A stretch of 64,000 bases of DNA from NCBI RefSeq assembly GCF_035658495.1, contig NZ_CP141945.1, forward strand, positions 1,368,001-1,432,000, written 5' to 3'. Numbering within the stretch: the stretch's first letter is position 1; the number at the start of each line of letters is the position of its first letter. Source of the stretch: Novosphingobium sp. RL4 (GTDB lineage: Bacteria; Pseudomonadota; Alphaproteobacteria; Sphingomonadales; Sphingomonadaceae). The position numbers and the translations under genes are program-made. The notes beneath the pieces were generated by a model. That model was not told the origin of the DNA. It did not search any database and worked only from the letters and a program-made list of their open reading frames with translations. Below, piece by piece: positions 52,029 through 60,502 of the stretch.

Positions 52029-54788
52029 TCAGGGGCGGAAGCCGCCCGAAGGCCGTTGGCCGCCCGGAGGCGCGGTGAAGAACAGCTTGCGGAACGTGAG
52101 CTGGAACGCCCGGCCCACCGGGTCGAGGTAATAGGGCGAATAGGCGTAGGGCGTGTCGCCGTTGCCGTCGCGCACCTTCTGGCGGGAGTCGAGCAGGTTG
52201 GAGACCGAGAACGTCACGCGCGCGCCGCGCAGGAACGGGATCTTGTCCACCAGCTTGGGTTGCTGGCCGAGATCGGCGAAGAGCCGCAAGTCGAACTTGG
52301 CGAAATCGTCGAAGCGCAGCTTGGTCGCCGCATAGCCGTCCACGCCGTCCACCGTGGTGCCGCTTTGCCAGCTTCCGGTCAGGCGCATTCCGAGGCCGCT
52401 CTGCGAATAGCCGGTCTGGAGTTCCAGCTTGTGGCGGGGCGTGCCGCCGCTGCTGGCGCCGATGGTGCCGCCGTTGAGGAGATCGATCTCCGGCTGCCCA
52501 TCGCGCAGCACGACGCGGTCGGAGAAGACCCAGGTGTGGTAGAGCGAGAACGTCATGCGTCCGCCGCGCCCGCCGCCGGGCCCGCCGAAGCCGCGCGGAC
52601 CGCCGCCTCCGCCCGGACCGCCGAAGCCGCCGCCGGGGCGACCGCCGCCTTCACCGCCGCCGCCGCCCTCGCCGCTGCCGCCGCTGCCGCCCCCGGTGCT
52701 GCCAGGTCCGCGCGTGCCGGCATCAGTGCCGGTGGCGGCGCCGCCCTGCTGGGCCGCGGCGTTCTCGCCTTCGCCCTGCGGCGGCGGGCCGCCTTCGCCG
52801 CCTTCCCGGCCAGCCCCGTCCCTGCCCATTCCGTCCCTGCCGGGGAACCCGTTCGGGAAGCGGCGTTGGAAGCTCTCGCGCATGGCGTCGATCTGGGATT
52901 GCGGGGTCTTGAGCGTCTTGGTGAAAGTGATCCCCATGCGCAGCTGCGACTTGTCCTCGCTGGCGATGTTGATCGGGCGCAGGTCCATCGAGACGAGATT
53001 GCCATCGGCATCGCGGGTGAAGCGCTCGGGGAAGGCCGCGACCACGCCGGGCGTCGCGCCGGGCAGGGCGACGACCTGGTTACGCTGCCAGGTGCGGTTG
53101 TAATCGAGGTTGAGGGTGATGTTCGGGTCGTTCAGCCGGAACGTGCCGCCAAGCCGCAAGTTGCGCAGGCGCGAGCCTTCGAGGTCGGGGTTGCCGCCGG
53201 TCAGCGCGGTGACGCGGACCGACTGGCCGGTCGTATAGTCGAACAGGTCGAAGTTGGCGGTGGAGATCACCGCGTCGCCCAGCTGTGCGGCGCTGGGCGC
53301 GCTCTGGTCGTCGCGGTAGGCGGCGATCAGGCTGAAGCGGTTGGTCGGGCTCCAGTTGAAGCCGCCCCCCAGCGTGCGCAGGGTGCCGAAGTCGCCGATC
53401 TGGCGCACCGCCGCGTTGGCGTTGATCGACATGCGCCCGGCGCCGGGGAACAGCGGCACGCCCCGGCTGCTGAGCGGGATGTCGATATTGACCGACGCCT
53501 CGCCCTGATCGCGGTCGACGCCGGTGTCGCGGTCGATGCCGAGCCGGGTCACGGTGCTGTCGGACCGGTCGAAAGTGCCGCCGAGCTTGAAGGTCGTGGT
53601 GATCCCGCCGGCGGGCATCTGCAGCGGCGTGGTCGTTGCCACGAAGTTCAGGTCGACGCTGTCGGTACTGTTGCGGGTCTGGTTGGGAGCCTGGAAATCG
53701 AGGAATTCGCTCGCGATCGACAGGGAGGGATCGGCGAGCGGATCGCCGGCGGCCACGGCGGCGGCATAGTCGGCCAGGTTGAGCGGGCGCTGCTGGATCG
53801 AACGGGTGTCGGTGCGGTCGTAATTGCCGGTGACCGTCCACTGCCACTTCTGCGTGGTGCCGTTGAGCGTCAGCCCGAGGTGGCCGGTCTGCTTGCTGTT
53901 GGTGTTGGTCAGCGGCGAGAGGCCGTCCACGGTGGGCAGGAACGTCTCGTCCTCGGCCCCGCTGGCGTAAGGCGTGCCGCCCGGGATCGTCACCGAGGAC
54001 AGGGCGCTGCCGCGCAGGGCGCGGCTGTCGGTCGTGGTCAGCTCGCCGTTCACCGTGGCCAGCCAGACGTGGGAGAGCGGCTTGGCCCAGGTGCCGGTGA
54101 GCGTGAAGGCCTGCGTTTCCGGGCGCAGCGTGCGATTGCGGCCGTCGCCGCCGCTGGTGGCAAGGCCGCGCTGGGCCTCGGTGATGGAATTGGCCTGCGA
54201 GTAGTTCACGTCGAGGTTGAGCCGCTCGCCCCGGCGGATCGCGAGGAAGTCCGCCTTGGGATTGACGCTCAGCCCGTCCCCCTGGGTGCCGAGCTTGGCG
54301 CCGCCTTCGAGGGTATAGGCGCGGAACCGCTGGCGCAGCACGATGTTGACGACCTTTTGCGTGGCGGCATAGCCATACTTGAGGGCGACTTCCTCGGGCA
54401 GGATCTCGACCCGCTGGATCGCTTCGGTGGGGATCGTGCCGACTTCACGGAAGCTGGCGATGCGGCGTCCTTCGAGCAGGACGACGGGCGAACCGCCGCC
54501 CGCGCTTTCGGTTTGCGGGGCGAGTTCCTCAAGCAGTTCGGTGACGCTGGAAACGCCAAGGGCGCGCACGTCGCCGGCATCGAAGGTCACTTCGGGGGCG
54601 ATGTCGCCGATTACCGAGCCGCGCGGCTTCTGGCCCGAGACGACGATCTCGTTCTCCTCGCCGGGTTCCTCGGGCGTGGATTGCGTGGACGTGGTGGCCC
54701 CGGTGGAGCCTGACTGGGCATAAGCGGAAGCACCGGGCCACGCGAACAGGGCAGCCGACGCCATCAGGCCGAAACGAAATCGCACCAC
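52029..54788 (-). CDS. TonB-dependent receptor with a Gly-rich insertion
   Basis: 919 residues from a GTG with AGGGA nearby. A signal peptide (LMASAALFAWPGASAYAQ) and a plug (VTELLEELAPQTES, VVLLEGRRIASFREVGTIPT, VEILPEEVALKYGYAATQKV) are followed by a large barrel. Between about residues 646 and 744 the barrel carries a Gly/Pro-rich low-complexity stretch, probably an extracellular loop. It belongs to a sphingomonad receptor type whose plug and barrel I recognise but whose ligand I do not. It stands in the iron-related region, yet shows no iron box. Confidence 0.88.
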   Translation of the reverse strand: MVRFRFGLMASAALFAWPGASAYAQSGSTGATTSTQSTPEEPGEENEIVVSGQKPRGSVIGDIAPEVTFDAGDVRALGVSSVTELLEELAPQTESAGGGSPVVLLEGRRIASFREVGTIPTEAIQRVEILPEEVALKYGYAATQKVVNIVLRQRFRAYTLEGGAKLGTQGDGLSVNPKADFLAIRRGERLNLDVNYSQANSITEAQRGLATSGGDGRNRTLRPETQAFTLTGTWAKPLSHVWLATVNGELTTTDSRALRGSALSSVTIPGGTPYASGAEDETFLPTVDGLSPLTNTNSKQTGHLGLTLNGTTQKWQWTVTGNYDRTDTRSIQQRPLNLADYAAAVAAGDPLADPSLSIASEFLDFQAPNQTRNSTDSVDLNFVATTTPLQMPAGGITTTFKLGGTFDRSDSTVTRLGIDRDTGVDRDQGEASVNIDIPLSSRGVPLFPGAGRMSINANAAVRQIGDFGTLRTLGGGFNWSPTNRFSLIAAYRDDQSAPSAAQLGDAVISTANFDLFDYTTGQSVRVTALTGGNPDLEGSRLRNLRLGGTFRLNDPNITLNLDYNRTWQRNQVVALPGATPGVVAAFPERFTRDADGNLVSMDLRPINIASEDKSQLRMGITFTKTLKTPQSQIDAMRESFQRRFPNGFPGRDGMGRDGAGREGGEGGPPPQGEGENAAAQQGGAATGTDAGTRGPGSTGGGSGGSGEGGGGGEGGGRPGGGFGGPGGGGGPRGFGGPGGGRGGRMTFSLYHTWVFSDRVVLRDGQPEIDLLNGGTIGASSGGTPRHKLELQTGYSQSGLGMRLTGSWQSGTTVDGVDGYAATKLRFDDFAKFDLRLFADLGQQPKLVDKIPFLRGARVTFSVSNLLDSRQKVRDGNGDTPYAYSPYYLDPVGRAFQLTFRKLFFTAPPGGQRPSGGFRP
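52557..52850 (-). repeat. Gly-rich low-complexity coding segment
   Basis: The segment encodes runs such as GGEGGGRPGGGFGGPGGGGG and GRDGMGRDGAGREGG inside the TonB receptor. Codons are nearly all GGN, giving a GC-saturated stretch prone to slippage. Confidence 0.8.
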
Positions 54789-54969
54789 TTCGAAATTCCC
54801 TCATCTTGTTTTGCCATCGCCATGACAAACTTCGCGCTTTTTGGGGCGTCGCAATTTGTATTAATTGGTGACAGCTTCGCACCATTGTCGCGCCGAAGAA
54901 CCGGGCGGCGCGCCGGCGATGCAATTCCAGAGATTTACAGAAGATGAGCAGTTGGCCCGCCTGCATGCC

Positions 54970-56091
54970 CTAGCGCGTGCCGGTCACCCGTTCGCGCGTC
55001 ACTTCGGCCACTGTGGCGCAGCCGAGCTGGGCCATCGCCGCTTCGAGTTCGGTGCGCAGCAGGTGAATCGCATGGGCGACGCCCGGCATCCCCGCCACGG
55101 CGAGGGCATGAAGCTGCGGGCGGCCGAGCAGCACCGCGCGTGCACCCAGCGCCAGCGCCTTGACCATGTCGGTGCCGGAGCGGAAGCCGCCGTCCGCCAG
55201 CAGGGGCACGCGGCCCCCGGTTGCCCCTGCCACATCCTCGATCACGTCGAGCACGCTGGGCAGCCCGTCAAGCACGCGGCCGCCATGGTTGGAGACGATG
55301 AGCCCGTCTGCGCCCATGTCCACCGCGCGGGCGGCGTCCTCTCCCAGCACCATGCCCTTGACCAGCACGGGAAGCGAGGTGGCCTCCCGCAGCCAGGCGA
55401 GGTCTTCCCAGCGCGGCGCGGTATCGGCGAGCGGGGTGCCGAACAGGATGCGCCCGCCCAGCGTTGCGGTCTGCCGTGGCAGCGGCATCCCTGCGAGGTT
55501 CGCCGCCGAGACGCCGGGCGGCAGGGTCATCCCCGAAAGCTTGATGGCGGCATCGATGGTGAGCACGATCGCCTCGTATCCCGCCGCCTCGGCGCGGCGG
55601 ACGAGGGCGAGGCTGTGTTCGCGGTCCGGCTGGAGATAGAGCTGGAACCAGAGCGGCGCGGCTTGCCGGCCCAGTTCGCGGGCAAAGGAGCGGGCGGCTT
55701 CGGCGATCTCCTCCAGCGGCACGCTGGACAGGGTGCTGACGATCGTGCCGGTATCTAGCGCGGTGGCGGCGCGCACCACCGCGAGTTCGCCGTCGGGATG
55801 GGCAAGGCGCTGGTAGGCCACCGGGGCCATCATCAGCGGCGCTGCGTGGTTGCGGCCGAACAGGTCGATGGCGGTGCCGCCGCCGCGCAGGTCGGCCATG
55901 GCGCGCGGAAGCAGGGCCCGGCGCGAGAAGGCCTCGCGGTTGGCGCGCAGGGTCTGTCCGGTGCCCGAACCTTCCTCGATATGATGCCACGCCTCGGCGG
56001 AAAGATGGGCGGGGGCGCGGCGTTCGTAATCGGCAAGGCTGCGCAGGTCGGGCGGGATCTGCGTCAGCGCGGGAAGCGGCGCGTCGCTCAC
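54970..56091 (-). CDS. FMN-dependent alpha-hydroxy-acid dehydrogenase/oxidase
   Basis: 373 residues of the LldD / lactate oxidase family. The FMN-barrel motifs are clear: PLMMAPVAYQRLAHPDGELA, the WFQLYLQPDRE strand, LPVLVKGMVLGEDA, catalytic His-Gly-Gly in SNHGGRVLDG and LADGGFRSGTDMVKALALGA. It oxidises a 2-hydroxy acid such as lactate. The GTG start overlaps the piuC-like stop (GTGA), so the two are coupled, which ties it to iron rather than to lactate catabolism alone. Confidence 0.9.
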   Translation of the reverse strand: MSDAPLPALTQIPPDLRSLADYERRAPAHLSAEAWHHIEEGSGTGQTLRANREAFSRRALLPRAMADLRGGGTAIDLFGRNHAAPLMMAPVAYQRLAHPDGELAVVRAATALDTGTIVSTLSSVPLEEIAEAARSFARELGRQAAPLWFQLYLQPDREHSLALVRRAEAAGYEAIVLTIDAAIKLSGMTLPPGVSAANLAGMPLPRQTATLGGRILFGTPLADTAPRWEDLAWLREATSLPVLVKGMVLGEDAARAVDMGADGLIVSNHGGRVLDGLPSVLDVIEDVAGATGGRVPLLADGGFRSGTDMVKALALGARAVLLGRPQLHALAVAGMPGVAHAIHLLRTELEAAMAQLGCATVAEVTRERVTGTR

Positions 56092-56768
56092 GTCACCGAC
56101 CACTGGCGCAGCAGGTTGTGGTAGACCTGCGTGAGCGTGTCGATCGAGCCATGTTCGGGATGGTCGCCCGCGATGCCCTGTATCGCGCCGTCGAGTTCGA
56201 GCAGCAGGCGGCGGCGTTCGGGCGCGGCGACGAAGCTCTGGGTCCAGAAGAACGAGACGAAGCGCGTGCCGCGTGTCACCGGCTCCACGCGGTGGAGGCT
56301 GCTGCCGGGATAGACCACCAGATGCCCGGCGGGAAGCTTGACGGTGTGGCTGCCGAACATGTCCTCGATCACCAGTTCGCCGCCGTCGTATTCGTCGGGA
56401 TCGCTGAGGAACAGGGTGCTGGAGATGTCGCTGCGCAAGTGTTCGCCGGTGCCGGGGATCGGGAAGATCGCGTTGTCGACGTGGTTGCCGTAGTGGCCGC
56501 GCCCGTCGTAGCGGCTGAAGCGGGGCTGGAGCACGCGGCTCGGCAGGGCGGCGGCGATGAACAGCGGCGTCTGCATGAGGCGGGCCAGCACGCGGTCCGC
56601 AAGCTGCTGCGCCAGCGGATGGCCCAGCGGAAGCTGCTCGTTGTCCTTGACCTGCGCGGCGCGATGACCGGCGGTGGCGCGGCCGTCCGCCCAGTCGGCG
56701 CCTTCCAGCGCCTCTCGGAATGCGCGCACTTCGTCGGCGGAGAAAAGTTCGGGAATTTCGATGACCAT
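56088..56768 (-). CDS. piuC: Fe2+-dependent PKHD-type hydroxylase (PiuC/YbiX)
   Basis: 226 residues, the PiuC length. The 2OG oxygenase ligands are HVD in GHYGNHVDNAIF and a His in GSSLHRVEPV, with RGTRFVSFFWTQSF closing the fold. PiuC-type genes accompany TonB siderophore receptors such as PiuA and Fiu, as here, and are iron-regulated. The true substrate is unsettled. I chose the ATG at 56768 (MVIEIPEL); twelve more codons are open upstream. Coupled to the FMN dehydrogenase. Confidence 0.88.
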   Translation of the reverse strand: MVIEIPELFSADEVRAFREALEGADWADGRATAGHRAAQVKDNEQLPLGHPLAQQLADRVLARLMQTPLFIAAALPSRVLQPRFSRYDGRGHYGNHVDNAIFPIPGTGEHLRSDISSTLFLSDPDEYDGGELVIEDMFGSHTVKLPAGHLVVYPGSSLHRVEPVTRGTRFVSFFWTQSFVAAPERRRLLLELDGAIQGIAGDHPEHGSIDTLTQVYHNLLRQWSVT

Positions 56769-56810
56769 GGGCGCTCTTCTTGCCGAGGACGGCGCTCCTG
56801 ACAATGACTC

Positions 56811-56880
56811 GCATCAAAAAGAGAAACCGGGACGCGCATCAAAAAGAGAAACCGGGACGCGCATCAAAAAGAGAAACCGG
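56811..56880. repeat. 25-bp tandem repeat, three copies
   Basis: GCATCAAAAAGAGAAACCGGGACGC occurs at 56811-56835 and 56836-56860, and a third copy runs from 56861 to 56880 before diverging. On the minus strand each unit is CCGGTTTCTCTTTTTGATGC, the tail of the receptor's terminator. It lies between the siderophore receptor and piuC. Confidence 0.9.
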
Positions 56881-56906
56881 CGGGCGCCCTGATGCGCGCC
56901 CGCCGG
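56866..56906 (-). terminator. terminator of the siderophore receptor gene
   Basis: On the minus strand CCGGCGGGCGC pairs with GCGCCCGCCGG over eleven bases and TTTCTCTTTTT follows. It begins 23 bases after the receptor stop and shares its T-rich tail with the tandem repeat. Confidence 0.85.
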
Positions 56907-56928
56907 CCGTTGGGAGAGGTTTTCCCGC

Positions 56929-59328
56929 TTACATCTTCGCGGTGAGGGTCAGGACCGCCGAGCGGGCATCGCCCGGTGTGGCCCAGCCGTTGTTGCGGAT
57001 GCGCTGGTAGTAGAGCTTGTTGCCGATGTTCTTGACGTTGAGCTGCGCCGAGAGGTTGGGGCTGAAGTCATAGGACAGGAAGCCCTGGTGGATCAGGTAG
57101 TCGTCCGAGGAGATCGCCTTGACGGCGGCTGCTGTCGCGGTGGCGGGAACGGCGGCGGAAAGCAGGAACTTGCCCTGATAGGTGAAGCCGTAGCCCAGCG
57201 TCAGGCCGAACGGCAGGCGGTAGGTCGTGAACAGGCTGGCCGAATGCTTCGGGGTCTGGGTCAGGTACTGGCCGGCACCCGGATTGGGGTTGGTGGGAGT
57301 GTTGGTGCAGGTGCGCGTGCCGGTGACGGCGCCGGGGTTGGCAAGGCAGTAGTCCGACACCGACTGGAGCAGCTTGCTCTTGAGGTAGGTGTAATTGGTC
57401 GTGATCGACCAGTCGGGCGTGATCTTGCCGCTGGCCCCCAGCGCGATGCCGTCCACCCGCGACTTGCCGTCGAGCTGCTGGTTGGGAACGGCGGGATCGC
57501 CCGAGATCACGGCGTACTTGTCGCGCTCGTTGCGGAATGCCGCCGCCGTCAGCAGCAGGCCGCCGTCGAACAGTTCGGCCTTGGCGCCGATCTCGTAGTT
57601 CTGGGCGCTTTCCGGGTTCACGTTGCAGGTCGAGGTGGTGGCGCCGTTCTCGCCCGCCGTGGTGCAGGAACCGTTGACCGAATTCTTGGAGGGCGTGCGC
57701 GAATTGCCATAGGCCGCATAGAGGCTGACCGCCTCGACCGGCTTGTAGTTCAGGCCGACGCGGTAGGAGAACAGCGTGTCGGCACTGCGCGTCTCGGTGC
57801 CCGGCGTGACCTGGCCCTGCGTCACGGTGGACGTGGTGGAGGCGGCGATGGTGTCGGCGCGGGTCGTGCCGACGTTGCGCTCGATACGGGCGCCGGCGCT
57901 GAGTTCCAGCTTGCCCAGCTTCATCGTGTCGAACAGGTAGGCGGCCACGTTGGTCTGCTCGCCCAGCGTGTGGCCGGTGCGGATGAAGTTGACCGGGCCG
58001 GTGTAGAGGTTGCTGCCGTACGTGAACCCGGTCGGACCGGTCACGACATCGTTCGGGTTGTCGATGTTGATGAGCGGAAGCGTGACCGAAGTGCCATCGG
58101 CATTGCGCAGCGAGTTGCCGTTGTTCAGGTCATACTTTTCCCAGGTGGCCGAGCCGCCCAGATCGATGGTGTGCTCGATCGCGCCGGTGTTGAACACGGC
58201 CTTGATGTCGAACTGGTCGAACAGCAGCTGGTTGCGGATGTCGCGCGTGGTGCCGCGGGGGCCTGAAGGCTGATAGTAACCGGCCGGCACAGTGCCGCAG
58301 CTGCCGCCGGTTGGCGTCACGCCGGTGGTCAGGCAGTAGGTCCCCTGCGGCGGATTGACCACGGTAAGCTGGCGCGAATCCTGCCAGCGGGCGAGATTGC
58401 GGATCGAGACCGTGTCGCTGAACGCATGATCGAAGATCGCGGTCATCTGGTCGATGTTGATGCGTTGCTTGTCGACGTTGCGATAGCCGAAGTAGTCGCT
58501 GCGGTGAACGCCGGGCACGGTGCCGCTGTAATAGGGCACGCCGTACTGCGGGACGTTGTCGTCCTCCTGGTGGAAGTACTGGAGCGTCAGGCTGGTCGGG
58601 CTGTCGATGCCGATGGTGACGGAGGGCGCCACGCCCCAGCGCTTGTAGTCTTCCACGTCGCGGCCGGGCACGTCGTTGCGGTGCCACATGCCGTTGAGGC
58701 GGAAGGCGACGAGGTCGTTCACGCGCTTGTTGAGATCAACGGTGGCGCGGTAATAATTGTCGGTGCCGACGCCGGCCGTGGCGACATAGGCATCATCGGC
58801 CTTGGGGCGCTTGCTGACGATGTTGATGTTGCCGCCGGTCGAACCGGCGCCGGAAACCACCGAGTTCGCGCCGTTGGTGACTTCGATCTGCTCAAGGTTG
58901 AACGGATCGGTGCGCGTCACTTGCGCGCTGTCGCGCACGCCGTCGATGGTGATGTCGTTCGCGGCGCTGTAGCCGCGGAAGGTGATGTTGTCGCCGGGGC
59001 CGGTGCCCGCTTCGCCCGCGCCGAAAGTGATGCCGGGGACGGTGGAGAGCACGTCGCGCAGGGTCAGCAGGTTCTGCTGCTCGATCACTTCGCTGGAAAG
59101 CACGGTGATGGTCTGCGGCGTATCGAGCACGGGGCGGGTGCGCTTGGGGGATTCGAGCTTGCGGCCGGGCTGCTCGTCAATCGCGGAATCGCTGACGGTG
59201 ACGCCGCCGAGCACGCGCTGGCCGTCGGACTGCTGGGCATGGGCGGGGGCAACGCTGAACACGGGCGCGATGCAGGAAAGCGCAAGGAACGTGCGGCGCG
59301 CAGCCGAGGACGAAGGCTTGGAAGACAT
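56929..59328 (-). CDS. TonB-dependent siderophore receptor, catecholate (Fiu/PiuA) type
   Basis: 799 residues. A signal peptide with an RRTFLALSCIAPVFSVAPAHA pattern, a TonB-box-like VTVSD, and a plug (LLTLRDVLSTVPGITFGAGE, NITFRGYSAANDITIDGVRD, VTNGANSVVSGAGSTGGNIN) precede a 22-strand barrel. The plug is of the type seen in catecholate receptors such as Fiu and PiuA. AGGGGAATT lies before the ATG. A Fur-type box lies 42 bases upstream, and piuC follows. Confidence 0.93.
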   Translation of the reverse strand: MSSKPSSSAARRTFLALSCIAPVFSVAPAHAQQSDGQRVLGGVTVSDSAIDEQPGRKLESPKRTRPVLDTPQTITVLSSEVIEQQNLLTLRDVLSTVPGITFGAGEAGTGPGDNITFRGYSAANDITIDGVRDSAQVTRTDPFNLEQIEVTNGANSVVSGAGSTGGNINIVSKRPKADDAYVATAGVGTDNYYRATVDLNKRVNDLVAFRLNGMWHRNDVPGRDVEDYKRWGVAPSVTIGIDSPTSLTLQYFHQEDDNVPQYGVPYYSGTVPGVHRSDYFGYRNVDKQRINIDQMTAIFDHAFSDTVSIRNLARWQDSRQLTVVNPPQGTYCLTTGVTPTGGSCGTVPAGYYQPSGPRGTTRDIRNQLLFDQFDIKAVFNTGAIEHTIDLGGSATWEKYDLNNGNSLRNADGTSVTLPLINIDNPNDVVTGPTGFTYGSNLYTGPVNFIRTGHTLGEQTNVAAYLFDTMKLGKLELSAGARIERNVGTTRADTIAASTTSTVTQGQVTPGTETRSADTLFSYRVGLNYKPVEAVSLYAAYGNSRTPSKNSVNGSCTTAGENGATTSTCNVNPESAQNYEIGAKAELFDGGLLLTAAAFRNERDKYAVISGDPAVPNQQLDGKSRVDGIALGASGKITPDWSITTNYTYLKSKLLQSVSDYCLANPGAVTGTRTCTNTPTNPNPGAGQYLTQTPKHSASLFTTYRLPFGLTLGYGFTYQGKFLLSAAVPATATAAAVKAISSDDYLIHQGFLSYDFSPNLSAQLNVKNIGNKLYYQRIRNNGWATPGDARSAVLTLTAKM

Positions 59329-59369
59329 AATTCCCCTCATGTTTGGAATTCCCTTGGCGGCTCCGATAA

Positions 59370-59384
59370 TGAGAGTCATTCGCA
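59370..59384. promoter_or_regulatory. Fur-type iron box upstream of the siderophore receptor
   Basis: TGAGAGT-C-ATTCGCA in a longer GATAATGAGAGTCATTCGCA context. It has the 7-1-7 layout and lies 42 bases before the receptor start, where a repressor would block the promoter. Confidence 0.6.
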
Positions 59385-59468
59385 TTCGCAATATACTTTG
59401 TTACAAGTGTAACGCTTATGTTGCAAAATCGTCGGGGCGGGGGTTCTCGAAGGGGCGGGTAAGGCCGG

Positions 59469-60464
59469 TCAGGGCGCGACGAGGAGGGCCGCAAGGGCGG
59501 GGCTGATCCACTCCTCGATCCGGCCCTCGCCTTGGTCTCCCGCGCGGCACAGCGCCCGAACCGCCAGATTCTCGCGGGTGGCCCGTTCGCGCATGGCCTC
59601 GGGCGGCTCGACACAGAGCGCAGTGGCCCAGGCATCGGCCAGCATGGCGCTGCGATGGACCACGCTGACGGCCATGGCATGTTCCACGGGCAGGGCGCTG
59701 CGCGGGTCGATGGTGTGGCGGCCGCGCACATAGTCTCCCGAGGTCGCCACGGCGAGCTGGTGCAGGGCGATGCGTAAGGGCGGAATATCGCAGGTCGGCG
59801 TTTCGAGATCGACCCACCAGGGATCGCCGTCCGGCTTCATCCCCGAACCGACGAGCTCACCGCCGATCTCGACAAGGAAATGGTTGCAGCCCCTTTCGCG
59901 CAGCAGCGCGGCAAGGGCATCGACGGCATGGCCCTTGGCGATGCCGGAAAGGTCCAGCCGCAGGCCGCCGGGCTGGAGCAGGCGGTGGCTGTCGGCATCG
60001 AAGGTCAGCTTCCGCCAGCCGGAAACCGCACGGGCCCCGGCAAGCGCGTCCGCACTCGGCGGTGCCGCGACCGGGACGGGGCCGTAACCCCAAAGATCGA
60101 CGATGGCACCGATCGCGGGATCGAAGGCGGCATCGGTCACTTCGGCGATGGCAAACCCCGCGGTCATGACACCGGCAAAGGCGGGCGGCAGCGAGATCCA
60201 CGTTCCCGCCGCAGCGCGATTGAACCGGCCGAGCACCGAGTCCGCCCGCCAGTGACTCATCTGGGCAAGAATATCCTCGAGCCGGGCCTCGATCGCCTCG
60301 ACGATCGCGGTCCGGTCGAAGTTTTCGGGCGCCGCCAGGCGGAGGCGCCAGGTTGTTCCCATGGTCTCCCCGCCGAGGTCGATGACCGGGGCGTCCTGTC
60401 GCCAGTCGGCAAGGACGCCCGGATCGATGTCGAGCGGCACGGCCAGTCGCAAGGGGGAGGCCAA
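59469..60464 (-). CDS. apbE: FAD:protein FMN transferase ApbE
   Basis: 331 residues. All main ApbE signatures appear: GGETMGTTWRL, DPAIGAIVDLWGYGP, LDLSGIAKGHAVDALAALL, GGELVGSGMKPDG, ATSGDYVRGRHTIDP and MLADAWATAL. It moves FMN from FAD onto a Thr or Ser of exported proteins, with magnesium. The TTG start is uncertain; no signal peptide is seen at it, and GTG 60440 is an alternative. It lies downstream of the DUF4198 gene in an operon with the DUF2271 protein, its likely substrate. Confidence 0.93.
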   Translation of the reverse strand: MASPLRLAVPLDIDPGVLADWRQDAPVIDLGGETMGTTWRLRLAAPENFDRTAIVEAIEARLEDILAQMSHWRADSVLGRFNRAAAGTWISLPPAFAGVMTAGFAIAEVTDAAFDPAIGAIVDLWGYGPVPVAAPPSADALAGARAVSGWRKLTFDADSHRLLQPGGLRLDLSGIAKGHAVDALAALLRERGCNHFLVEIGGELVGSGMKPDGDPWWVDLETPTCDIPPLRIALHQLAVATSGDYVRGRHTIDPRSALPVEHAMAVSVVHRSAMLADAWATALCVEPPEAMRERATRENLAVRALCRAGDQGEGRIEEWISPALAALLVAP

Positions 60465-60502
60465 GGGAGGCTTGGTGTCGTTCAGGTCGCTTTAGGTGCC
60501 GT

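Noticed and set aside
56811-56906. CRISPR array
   Set aside because: The 25-bp copies are directly adjacent with no spacers and no cas gene is in the window.
56780-57010. Small plus-strand protein with KKRNRDAHQKEK repeats
   Set aside because: It is the translation of the tandem DNA repeat and terminator, without an SD or family.
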